Positions 11,115 to 20,190 of a DNA stretch of 28,610 nucleotides are shown one piece after another (position 1 is the first letter of the stretch; each line of letters opens with the position of its first letter). The notes under the pieces are model-generated. The model was not told where the DNA came from. It saw only the letters and a list, made by a program, of their open reading frames with translations, and made no database searches. Origin of the DNA: Gnetum montanum (lineage: Eukaryota > Streptophyta > Gnetopsida > Gnetales > Gnetaceae); assembly GCA_015680685.1 (NCBI GenBank), contig MNCI01038206.1, forward strand, positions 170,154 to 198,763, read 5' to 3'. The position numbers and the translations under genes were made by a program.

Positions 11115-11548
11115 ATTCACAAATCGTTGTTTGTAGAAAATGGCTAACCCTAAAAACTGCAAAGAAATGACCAAAACTACAAAAAAATGCTTAATATGAA
11201 AACTGTGAGAAATGGCCAACTCTGGTGCTGCTACGCTACGCTAGAGCCTGCCATGTTAGAGCTACTATGCTATGCTATATCTTTCTATGATGTAGCTTTC
11301 ATGCTTGCTATGCTGAGGAAAACTATTACACTAATAAGACCGCTACGCTACACAAGATGCTAGTAGCATAACGTAGTAGAAGGGTAGCATAACACAATAG
11401 ATAGTTCCAGACTTTCATCCTACAGGGTTCCAGAGGAACCATCATGGCAACTAATCTATACTACACAGTGCATAAACAACCATAGGGGTATCATGTCTAT
11501 GCTAGCAGGCTACTGGTGACAAGGTATAGACAGCATGCAGGATTACTT
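11115..11548 (-). other. Element A 5' leader
   Basis: Region between the primer site and the gag start, without a supportable ORF. It carries a dense cluster of CTACGCTACGCTA / AGCATAACGTAGTAG boxes at about 11230-11400, the same vocabulary as the palindromic boxes of U3, so U3-like sequence has been copied or inserted into the leader. Confidence 0.45.
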
Positions 11549-11596
11549 GTGCTAAAAAGAAGAGACATGGAGGTTCAAGTCCTCCTTCTAGCACCA
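11549..11596 (-). promoter_or_regulatory. Primer-binding site with tRNA-like extension
   Basis: Five bases from the LTR terminus, the minus strand reads TGGTGCTAGAAGG, complementary to a tRNA 3' end. On the plus strand it is a tRNA 3' part: T-arm GGAGG-TTCAAGT-CCTCC (11569-11585), acceptor strand TTCTAGC (11586-11592), A (11593), CCA (11594-11596). Complementarity thus goes well beyond the usual 18 nt. Upstream, GCTAAAA at 11551-11557 could be the 5' acceptor strand (6 of 7 pairs with TTCTAGC), separated from the T-arm by only 11 nt. The tRNA identity could not be assigned. Confidence 0.75.
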
Positions 11597-12329
11597 AAAA
11601 CTATGACGTTTGAAAATGTTGGTGGCTGGAACACCGAGAGGTCCATAGGTGTACAGCCTAACCCCGAATCCGTGTGAGGGCTGTGCTGGAGAAAAACAAA
11701 AATAGGGTGCCCTGAATGGTCTTGTCGATCAGACAAGGACTTACATGGTGTTAACCAATTATGTATAAGAAAGGTTTGTACAACATTACATGTAGGCGTT
11801 GGGTCCAGCTAAACCAAAGAATAGCAAGGTTTCCTGGCCTGAGAGTAGTGACATGAATGTGAAAACATGTATAAAAAAGTAAAAATGCAAATGTTATGCT
11901 AAATGCCACAAAGAAATGCTTGAGAAATGCAAAAGAGTTCGAGAAAAACAATGTGCCACCCCAAAAGAGGGAGCATAGCTACTTCAAAAAAGTATTCATA
12001 GTGTACAATAGGTGCAGTGGGACCACAGTCACAACCTTGGTGGTGTTAGACTGTGAAGTCTGCTACTCACTGTGTTGAATTGTGCTAGCCGGGTCAGTAG
12101 CTGCAATGTACTATGTAAGGTTGTACAAGTTCGCAATGGGGTTGCAATGTACTGTGCAGTGTAACTGTGCCTCTCTACCAGTGTGGTGTGCTCTGGGTCT
12201 CGTTCGCCCACAGAGCTAGGTGCCAAGATGCCAAAATGTTAAAATGCCAAAAATGGGAATGCCCACTACCTTCTTTGTCCAAGAATCTAAGCAAAAAACC
12301 CCCTCCTCCCAAGCACTAGGGTGTAAGGG

Positions 12330-12337
12330 TACTTATA
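12330..12337 (-). promoter_or_regulatory. LTR TATA-like box
   Basis: Minus strand CTATAAGTACCC at the same LTR position as 4550-4557. The next 40 bp upstream on the sense strand are cut by the nested segment that begins at 12380, so this copy has been separated from its own U3 by 1.3 kb. Confidence 0.5.
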
Positions 12338-13014
12338 GGGCTAGGCTTAGCCCAAAATGCGGAGTAGGTGCCAAGTGGTTGTAGCATCTGAAAACATCGG
12401 TGGCTGGAACACTAAGAGGTTATCAGGCACACAGCCTAACCCCAAATCCATGTGAGGGCCATGCTAGAGAAAACAGAAATGGGGTGCCCTGAATGGTCTT
12501 TTCAATCAAATAAGGACTTACGTTATGTTAAAATGATCATGTGTGAAAAGAGTTTATACTACGTTATGCATGGGCATTAGGTCTAGCTCGGCTAGAGCGT
12601 AGCAGGATGTCCCGGCTTGAGAACAATGGCGTGAACGTGCAAATATGTATGAAATAGTAAAAAGTACAAGCATTAAACTAAATGCTAGAGAGAAATGTAA
12701 TAGAATTTGAGAACAACAATGCACCGCCCCAAAATAGGGAGCATGATTAATTCACAAAGGTATACATAGTGTACCATAGGCACAGTGGGAGTGCAGTTAC
12801 AACCTTGATGGCGTTGGGTCGTGAAGTCTGGCGCTCGTTGTGATGAACCGTGCATGCAATGTTCTACAGGGCTACAATGGGGCTATAGTGGGCCGTGATG
12901 TGCAACACTACCTCTCTTCTGGTGTGGTGTGCTCTAGGTCTCATTCACCCACAGAGCTCAGTGCCAAGATGCCAAAATGCCAAATGTCAAGTGCTTAAAA
13001 AGGCTCACATCCAA

Positions 13015-13435
13015 GGAATGCCAACCACTTGGGAATGCCAAAGGTCAAGGAATGCTAACCATTGTGGAATGCTAATAGTTTAGGAATGTAACTGCTGGGA
13101 GATGCCAACAATTAAGGAATGTCAACCCTTGGGGAATGCCAACGGTCAAGGAATGTAACCATTGAGAGATGCCAACAATTAAGGAATGCCAACCCTTGGG
13201 AAATGCCAATGGTCAAGGAATGTAATCGTTGGGAGATGCCAACAATTAAGGAATGACAACCCTTAGGGAATGCCAATGGTCCAGGAATGTAACCGCTGGG
13301 AGATGCCAACAACTAAGGAATGCCAACCCTTGGGGAATGCCAACGGTCAAGGAATGTAACCGATGGGAGATGCCAACATTTAAGGAATGCCAACCCTTAG
13401 GGAATGCCAATGGTCAAGGAATGTAACCCTTGGAT
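13015..13435. repeat. 67-bp minisatellite with four-part substructure
   Basis: Units starting with GGAATGTAAC lie at 13083, 13150, 13217, 13284, 13351 and 13418, every interval exactly 67 bp. A variant unit precedes at 13015. Each unit is built of four related subunits of about 16-18 bp based on GGAATGCCAAC, so it is a higher-order repeat. It sits just downstream, in sense orientation, of the nested LTR TATA box, where other LTR copies have only a few GCCAAAATG words. Confidence 0.9.
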
Positions 13436-13443
13436 TCCCAAGG

Positions 13444-13452
13444 TATTTATAG
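13444..13452 (-). promoter_or_regulatory. TATA box of nested LTR segment
   Basis: Minus strand reads CCTATAAATACC, an ideal plant TATA box, conserved with 16901-16909. In sense orientation, transcription would begin directly in front of or inside the 67-bp minisatellite. Confidence 0.6.
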
Positions 13453-13974
13453 GACTAGGGTTAGTCCAAAATGTGGAACAAATGCCATGTGGCGATGTGG
13501 TGGGTGGGACCATGCTTGTCCCATGTTACGTGTTGGACACAGGATGCTTGTAGTGTCAAGCTAGCTACGTTGTGCTCCACTGCATAGCTTGAAAACTGTG
13601 CTACATCGAAAGTGCCATCGTTCTGACACTTAGCCAAATTTGTAGTTGCGATGCCAAGACCCAAAATTTTGTGGTGTTTCAATGGCAGTGTGGGAGATGT
13701 CCCATGTCACGTGCAGAACATGGGACACTAGTTGCTACACTTGTCCCTTGTGCTATGCTACAGTAGACATGGTGCTATGCTATGCAACGTGGTAGTAGCA
13801 AAGGGGGACAAGAAGCAAAGAAAACCATTGATCTAGCTGTTAAGGAGATGCTGGAGCAAAAGTGCTAGTCTACGATGAGTCTTGGAGGTTCTGGAGGTGT
13901 CCTAGGACTTCTTTGCAAGTGTTACACTGTTTATGCTACCCAGTGTAGCAGTGTAGTGTAAACATTAGCCTACT

Positions 13975-14535
13975 ACACTATGCTATGCTACACAGCATAA
14001 CATCCCCATTGCAAATAAATGTTATTAGAGACTGCATAGATGATTTTGAGACCTAGCTAGATAAGCAACTTCAACAGTTGGAAACCATGTTGTCCATTCC
14101 TGAGACCTTCCAGTTTCATCTTTGGGGCACTTTTTACATTAGATATCATTGCTACGCTGTGCTATGCTGTGTAGCATAGCACAACCTAGTAGTCAATCTG
14201 GGATGTAACTTGCAATGTTTTGTTAGGAAGCTTTGATTGGGACTTGAGGGTGAAGTGGGACAGGAAACCATGGAGGTTGAAAGATGGTCAACTATGTTTT
14301 TTCATGTCAAAAAAATGTAGAGGAGACCTTCAACATCCTACTATGCTATGCTGTGTAGCATAGTACCCAAGATAGGATGACTTTTGTGCCATTTTCCAGA
14401 TTTTCTCCATGCCACACTGATCATATTCCAAGGATGAGATAGGGTAGGCATCCTTTGAGACCAAGTCATTGCCAGCTGCACCACTTAATATTTTTTGCAC
14501 CACTTGGCCTACTATGTTGTGCAACGTAGCATAGT
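13975..14535. repeat. Palindromic box array, right LTR copy
   Basis: Boxes homologous to 4857-5630: GCTATGCT-ACAC-AGCATAAC near 13985, GCTATGCT-GTGT-AGCATAGC near 14168, a similar one near 14352, and TACTATGTTG...AGCATAGTA near 14522. Spacing is about 170-185 bp. Confidence 0.6.
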
Positions 14536-14760
14536 AGGTCCCACAGTTGAAGAATTTGCTAATCTATATGGTCCATCCTCAGTGTCCCATTTGTGAAAAC
14601 TAGACTTGCAACTAGGTGTCATGTTGACTATGCTGTAGAGGGTGGTAGGCAGGCCTAGAAGTGGCTTTGTAGGCATTAGGACTTCTAGGGTGCCATGTTG
14701 TCTGTGTGATCCAACATGACACCGCACTTGTAGAGTATAGGCAAAGAACCACTATTTTGA

Positions 14761-14904
14761 CACTTAACCAAACTTGCACTCAAGATGTCAAGACCCAAAA
14801 TTTTGTTGTGTTTCAATGGCCTCTCTTTTTTGACATCTGGAGGAGTGGCCCAAGAGACATCGACAAAGAATTAAAAGACACCACAACAGACATGCCACCA
14901 ACAT
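14761..14904. other. 144-bp LTR segment absent from the left LTR
   Basis: Present here but missing at 5676 in the left LTR. CACT at 14761 and CACT at 14905 bound it, and only one CACT remains in the left copy. This is the pattern of a deletion by microhomology after insertion. Confidence 0.75.
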
Positions 14905-15119
14905 CACTCATCGGTACAAGGTCAGGTGTCATTTTCTCATGCTCAAGAGTGCTATGGTAATAAGGTTATGCATGAGGGACAAGGAGTATGGGTAATGCTA
15001 GGGAGATGAGATGTAAATGGTGGAAACAAAATGCAAATAGTGGATCATGATGTAAGATGTGATTTTAGCATGGTTGACTGTGACCATGGTGTGAAGTGAT
15101 TTTCCCCTGAAATGCTAAC

Positions 15120-15143
15120 CTCTCGTCGGAGTGCTTATGAGAG
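15120..15143. repeat. Conserved U3 stem-loop, right LTR copy
   Basis: CTCTCGT and ATGAGAG around loop CGGAGTGCTT. One pair is G-T where the left LTR (5890-5913) has A-T. Confidence 0.5.
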
Positions 15144-15582
15144 TGTCAAGGTCAATCTAATGCTAGGCCAATTTTGAAGCTGCAGCATTGTCAATTTTCT
15201 TGGGGATGTGTTTTCCCCATTCCCTATTTTTTTGAGGCAAACCTTCTTTGGGTTCATCTTACTATTGAATGTTAGCTACAAATTGGCCATCAAGACAATG
15301 GAATTTGTTTTGATGCATTTGCATTGCATCTGTAGAATAGGTTTTTCCTACCCATGATAAGTGTAGCCAATCCACAAAGGGTCCCCATGGGATGAGTTAC
15401 GTTACATCCATCATGAGTTTAGTGGTTGATGTGAAGAGAATGCCATGTGGGTCATAGTGTGTATTCATCAAGGGATGTGTAATCATGAGTATGTAGGGGA
15501 CAAGAGGATTTTGGGATGAAGGATTGGATGGGGTGAGAGGGATGTGCACTCTTGAGTGACTTAACTAGTCTAATCATGGACA

Positions 15583-15587
15583 CTGGG
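15583..15587 (+). repeat. Target-site duplication of element A, right copy
   Basis: CTGGG follows the LTR end ...GGACA. The next bases CATAGTTTC continue the integrase frame of element O as His-Ser-Phe, exactly what the homologous integrase of element B has after Ser-Thr-Gly. Confidence 0.85.
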
Positions 15588-16219
15588 CATAGTTTCATCA
15601 TCACTACAACCAAGTAATTTATGAAGTGGGTTGAGGCTATTTCTCTAAGAAAGATAACATCTCAACAAGTCTATAAATTTATATTGGATAACATAGTAGC
15701 TCATTTTGGCATACTTATGAACACAACCATAGATAGTGGATCATAATTTAATCACTTAGAAATGAGAAAATTTTATCAAGACCTAGACATTAAGCATTTC
15801 TTCTCATCACCGTACTACCCCTCAACCAATAGGCAAGCTAAAGTAAGCAATAAATCCATCATAAATTTTTTGAAAATGCTAAATAACAACAAACACAAGT
15901 GGCATGAGTAGCTTATCCATGAACTTTGGGCCTACTGAATCACATTCCGAACTGCAACCAGTGTAATCCCATATAGCCTAGCCTATGGTTTTGAAGCTTA
16001 TTTTTCTCTTGAATTGTAGGTTCCATCACTCCAAGTATCCTTATCAAACTTAATTAATGATGAACAAAATAAAGAGCTACACATCATAGACATAGACTTA
16101 GTGGAAGAGCAATGGGTGCAAACTCTTGCTCATGTCGAGTGGTATTAGGAAAGGAAAAAATGGAAACACCACCATAACCTAAACAAATTCAAGATCAAGG
16201 AAGGGAACCTGATCCTCAA
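15588..16219 (+). pseudogene. Tat-type integrase, second half (element O)
   Basis: Continuation of 2145-3817 after the element A insertion. It starts with HSFIITTT, then the core with the second catalytic Asp (TTIDSGS near 15730) and HFFSSPYYP near 15797. The third catalytic residue, Glu in the family form NGQAE, is Lys here (NRQAK, about 15834), so even an intact frame would be inactive. It runs on through the C-terminal domain to KEGNLIL and stops at 16219 where the LTR of element B begins. In-frame stops occur near 15748, 15910, 15936 and elsewhere. The remaining C-terminus and 3' LTR of O are not in the window. Confidence 0.85.
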
Positions 16220-16900
16220 TGTAGCATCTAAAAATGTTGGTGACTGGAACACCGAGAGGTCATTAGGTGTACAACCTAACCCTGAGTTTGTGGGAGATCC
16301 GTGCTAAAGAAAATGGAAATGGGATGCCCTAAATGATCTGGTCGATCAGACAGGGACTTGCGTGGTGTCTAATAACCATTTACAAATATTGATTTTAGAG
16401 CATCACACGCGGGAGTTAGAACAAGCAGGAATGCAACATGCATAACAGTAGGAGTGTATCAACATGTGTGTCTTAATGCATCATCATAATAGAAATAAAA
16501 AGGTATGCTAACAATTTAAAATATGTGTTGTAGAAAAATAAAATGAGAGTTCAAGTGAGGAAATGCACTACCCAAAAATTGGGGGACATGACTTTGGATC
16601 AAATGATGTGTACAACCGATACACAGTGTCAGATAGGCACAGCTGGGCAGTGAGGAAATATGGTCATAGTCCCTAGGTCATTACAGATGTGGTGCTAACA
16701 AAAAGAAGTTGAAGCTTGCTAGGTTGATAGTTGCTATGTTGTGCAAGTGTGGGGTGTAGGTGTCATGCTCAAGTGTGAGAGTGAGGCAGATATTAGGAAT
16801 GCTCTTAATACTGAGATTTGTCACTCATCAACCTTTTGTTTGCCAATCGCCTACCAAAGCCAATTGCAGAAGCCAACCCTTAGAATGTTAATTAATAGGG

Positions 16901-16909
16901 TATTTATAG
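16901..16909 (-). promoter_or_regulatory. LTR TATA box of element B
   Basis: Minus strand reads GGCTCTATAAATACCC, a consensus plant TATA box, at the same LTR position as the boxes in element A. It confirms the minus-strand orientation. Confidence 0.6.
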
Positions 16910-17419
16910 AGCCAAGGTTGGAGGGAGATGTGGTTTGGATGCCATGTGTCCTAGGTCCCACATAGCACCAATATGAATGTGTCACACTGATGTGCTATGC
17001 TCAAATTATGGTGCTACGCTCAACAAGACAAGAACAACGATTGAAAATTTGCCAAACTATGACCATATTGCCCAAACTTCATGTGCCAAAATCTGAAGAA
17101 CTACCATGTTTTCAAAAAAATTCCTAGAACCAATGCAAATTGGAGCCTACGCTCTAAGAGTATGTCTTCCCTCCTCTTCCAATTAGGGTCAAGTGTAGGG
17201 ACAACTTTAGGGACCAACAGGGGGTGCAAAAAAAAAAGTAAACTACTGATCTTGGCCATTGGAGAGATGCTAAAGTAGGAATGAAGGTTGATGATGAGCT
17301 TTAGAAACTTTTGGAGGCATTTGGAGGCTTTTTCCAAGTGTTATGCTATCTATTCTATCCAACATAATGAAGCGTAGCATGAATCCTTAGAAAGATTTTG
17401 AAGTTTTGGCCTACTACAC

Positions 17420-18175
17420 TATCTACGCTGCATAACATAGCAAAGCATAACACCCATTTTTCAATGAATTTCATAAAAAATTGAAAACACTACTCTAATA
17501 TTTAGCAAGGTAAGCAACTTTAGCAACCGGAAACTACACTTTTCATGTCAAAAGAGCTTGATACCTCTTTGTTTCATACTTGGGAAATTTTTGACCCTAG
17601 CACCTCTGCTACACTATCTATGCTATGCAGCATAGCATAGTGTAACATCTAATATTGAATGAATTTTGACCAAACTTGTAATGCTTTGTCATTGGACTCT
17701 GATCATGCTCTAAGGATGAAGTAGGATAGGTAGGCTTGGAGGTTGAAGAATTTCCAAATGCACCTTCCATGTTCAATCCAACACTTAGGAAAAGTTTAGT
17801 TCGCATGGCCTGCTATGCTATCTATGTTGTGTAGTGTAGTAGAGCGTAATAGGTCCAAAGGTAGAAAATTTGCCAAACTATTTTGTCCATCCTAAGAACT
17901 CTTGACAACTCTTAGCCTAGTTCCTAGGTGGACTGGCAATTAGGACATTTGTCAAGCTAGGCAAGCTAAAGAGCATAGCAAGCTTAACAGCTCAAAAGAT
18001 AGGAAATTTGCTAAACTGTTTAGTCCATCCTTAGTGCCCTTTTTCTGCAAACTAGCCTTGGAAATGGGTGTTATGCTAACTATGCCAAGGATTGTAGTAG
18101 ATTGACTTAGAAAAAACTTTGCAAACATTAGGACTTCTAGGGTGCCATGCTATCTACGCAACACAGCGTGATACC
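17420..18175. repeat. Palindromic box array in LTR of element B
   Basis: Boxes near 17430, 17625, 17825 and 18155 at roughly 180-200-bp spacing; the one expected near 18000 is poor. The 17625 box is a gapless palindrome TGCTATGCAGCATAGCA. The flanking GGATAGGTAGGCTTGGAGG word is homologous to words between the boxes in element A. Confidence 0.55.
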
Positions 18176-18514
18176 ATACCTAGAGAAATTTCATCCAAGT
18201 TTCAATGCTTGGACAAATCTGATGTTGAGTCATGAGAGCCCAAAATTAGTGGTGTTTCACTAGCCCCTATTTGTTGAAATATGGAGGATTTTTCCAAGAG
18301 ATGTCGACAAAGAATACGAAACACCATGATGAACACAACACTAACACCATTTGTTAGTGTCCACTTAGATGATGCTTTGCTATGCTTGAGAGTGCCAAGA
18401 AGTGAAGTATGGCAAAGAACAGGGGATAGGTTTGAGGAGATGGGGTTAGGGAACAATGAATGGAAAAGGAAAAATGTAGGATGTGATGCCTTGAGAATCG
18501 TTGCCATAGTTTGA

Positions 18515-18540
18515 TCCCTCATCGGAGTGCTTGTGAGGGA
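18515..18540. repeat. U3 stem-loop of element B
   Basis: Stem TCCCTCAT/GTGAGGGA with one T-G wobble, loop CGGAGTGCTT. One stem position is C-G here and T-A in element A. A second, weaker copy with the same loop follows at about 18581-18600 (TCTC/GAGA stem). Confidence 0.5.
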
Positions 18541-18663
18541 TTTAGCATGCATAGGCATCTTTTCCCTATGGATTTTGACTTCTCATCGGAGTGCTTGGAG
18601 ATGGTCGATCCAAGGCTAGGATGGTTGCAAAGTGGCAACTATGCCATTTAACTTGGGAACTTG

Positions 18664-18738
18664 TCTTTTCTCATTATTTTTTTCTTTTTATTTTCTCTTT
18701 CTCTTCTCTTCTTCCATTTTTTATTATTATTATTTGTT
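18664..18738 (-). repeat. Polypurine/polypyrimidine tract in U3 of element B
   Basis: About 75 bp almost entirely C/T on the plus strand, ending in a short ATT repeat, so purine-rich on the sense strand. It lies about 310 bp inside the LTR, so it is not the priming polypurine tract at its normal place. The equivalent place in element A has only TTTCCCCATTCCC-T(n) near 5980 and 15215. Confidence 0.5.
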
Positions 18739-19050
18739 TTGTGGGTGAATTGCACACCCATATCCGCTTGAAGGCAACCATGTCATCACTATAGGATAGG
18801 TGTTTCCTCCTTGGGATGAGTTGTGTTACATCCATGTGGGGCTTTGACCAACCTACAAAGGCTTCCTTGGGATGAGTTGCATTATGTCCTTCATGGGTTT
18901 AACGGTTAAGTGTGGGAAAGGTTTTCATGTGTGTTGGGGAAGCTTGCAAGGGGATGTTGGAAATTGCAAGAGTACGAAGTAGAGGCTATGTTAGTGAAGG
19001 GATATTAGGGTATGCACTCTCAAGTAGCTAGGCTAGTCGAAATGGGTACT

Positions 19051-19783
19051 TTGGAACAATGTAGTGTCTTGCTCTTATGGTGAAATGCATTCTTGAACGA
19101 TGCCATCCCAGCTTTATCCTGCAAATTCCACAGAGAGAAAACTAGAAAAAACAAGCACCATGTGAAGTGAGGGAAAAGTCCTATCTACTTGAGACATGAC
19201 AAGGGCTATAAGTGATATGCCTAGTGCATGCAATGTTCAAAGTAGGAAGGCCAATGTAGATGTTGACAGTGGTAGGCCAAAAACCTCTAGCGGCCATACC
19301 GAAAGTGAGCACTCAAGAGGCCAGGAGTAATGGTGATGTAGGTGCTTAGAAATCATCACCAAAGGTAAGAGCTAGGAAATTCAACCATAAGGTGGGAAGC
19401 CAATCTATTGAATGCTCTTTCAAACTTTGACAATGGTGAGGGTTGGAGGATGGAAACACTATGGTTGGGCCATAGTACTTTTGGGACTCTAGTAGGAGGT
19501 GCTAATGGTGGGAGCAATGACTAGGATGATTGGCGATGGTGGTGGTAGCTCTAGAAGGTTAGCAAGATGCTAAGCAGCATTTCCAAAAGATTAGAAAGAT
19601 GCCAGGGATGGCGACATTACAAATGTCACAAAGGGTTTTTTCCTTGGTGACATGAAATTCATTCTGGAATTGCAACGCCCCACCCCATCTTGCCCAGGAG
19701 GCATAGATAGACAACGAAAGATCAAAAGTATGTCTGCTCACTTATTCACAAGATCACATATGTCAAATCAGAGATGTTGACTT
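19051..19783 (-). other. Element B internal region beside the LTR
   Basis: No ORF of note. Homologous in part to 6392-6705 of element A (CTTTATCCTGCAAATTCCACAGAG versus CTTCATCCTACAAACATAACTT). It contains GGTGGTGG/GATGATGG-type G-rich words at 19490-19560. Confidence 0.4.
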
Positions 19784-20190
19784 GTGAACCCAGTTTTAGA
19801 TCTTGGTAGACCATTGGTTGTGCTAGTTTAAGGTCCCAGTAGACTGTGATCCTAGTTTAAGTTCCAAGAAGACCATGTTATGCTTGTTGAAGGTCCTAGT
19901 AGACCATTGTGCTAGTTTAACATCATAGCGGATAGTGGATGGCTAGTTTAATGTCATAGCAGATCATGCTATGGGTGCCAATTTAATGTCATAGCCCAAG
20001 GATATTCTGTGCTAGTTTAACATCATGGTAGACAAGTTGTGCTAGTTTAACATCATGGTGGACTCTTTGTATCAATTTAATGTCATGGAAGATGCTCTAT
20101 GCCAATTTAAGATCATGGCAGATGCTCTGTGCCAGTTTAATGTCATAGCGGATGCTCTGTGCAATTTAATGTCATAGCAAACACTCTACT
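19784..20190 (-). repeat. 3' UTR repeats of element B
   Basis: About 13 copies of the word GCTAGTTTAAGGTCC / AGTTTAACATCATAGC / CAATTTAATGTCATAG at 25-40-bp spacing, the same family as 6706-7425. The position between integrase and the 3' LTR is where Tat elements accumulate tandem repeats. Confidence 0.7.

Larger units (their letters stand above)
12380..13687 (-). mobile_element. Nested LTR-like segment in the right LTR
   Basis: A 1,308-bp segment beginning with the LTR terminus TGTAGCATCTG and carrying the shared R/U5 sequence, a TATA box, and a short U3 ending ...TTTCAATGGCA. After 13687 the host LTR resumes (GTGTGGGAGATGTCCCATG, compare 4601). The flanking pentamers GTGGT and GTGTG are at best a weak target duplication. 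It may be a solo LTR of a relative with a short U3, or a template-switch product, because its right end falls inside U3 of the longer LTRs (the words CCCAAAATTTTG...TTTCAATGGC recur at about 14795-14820). Confidence 0.6.
3818..15582 (-). mobile_element. Element A: LTR retrotransposon with gag-pro only
   Basis: An 11,765-bp element on the minus strand. Its LTRs are at 11602-15582 (5' LTR in sense orientation) and 3818-6391 (3' LTR), and CTGGG target duplications flank both ends. Internally, reading leftwards, come a primer-binding site at 11596, a gag with a retrotransposon capsid-like core and CCHC-like knuckle, an aspartic protease region, and then directly a repeat-rich 3' UTR. No reverse transcriptase, RNase H or integrase is present between about 7600 and 7450, where pol should lie. 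It therefore looks non-autonomous and would have depended on enzymes from a relative such as element B. Heavy stop-codon load and LTR divergence (roughly 10-15 % by eye, mostly transitions) indicate an old insertion. Confidence 0.85.
11602..15582 (-). repeat. LTR of element A (5' LTR in sense)
   Basis: 3,981 bp, ending in CA at 15582 next to CTGGG. The left terminus reads TATGACG instead of TGTGACG, a single transition. Subtracting the nested segment 12380-13687 leaves 2,673 bp, matching the other LTR (2,574 bp, which has a 144-bp deletion). Palindromic boxes recur near 13985, 14168, 14352 and 14522, and the U3 stem-loop at 15120-15143. A minus-strand TATA-like box (CTATAAGTACCC) is at 12330-12337. 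Confidence 0.85.
16220..19050 (-). repeat. LTR of element B (3' LTR)
   Basis: About 2,831 bp from TGTAGCATCT to about 19050, where homology with the LTR end of element A stops. R/U5 at 16220-16700 is closely related to 3818, 11602 and 12380. It has a TATA box at 16901-16909, palindromic boxes near 17430, 17625 (GCTATGCAGCATAGC), 17825 and 18155, and U3 stem-loops at 18515-18540 and about 18581-18600. U3 also contains a pyrimidine-rich tract at 18664-18738. Confidence 0.75.

Noticed and set aside
11549-11596. A tRNA gene
   Set aside because: It has T-arm and acceptor ends with CCA but no D or anticodon arm, and it lies 5 bp from an LTR terminus in the primer-site position. A nuclear tRNA gene would not encode CCA.
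13015-13435. CRISPR-like array
   Set aside because: There are no unique spacers between repeats: the whole 67-bp unit repeats, with internal subrepeats, and the context is a plant LTR.
18202-18558. 118-residue minus-strand ORF in the LTR of element B
   Set aside because: It lies wholly in U3 and overlaps a plus-strand ORF. The corresponding LTR regions of element A do not keep it open, and no family resemblance is visible.
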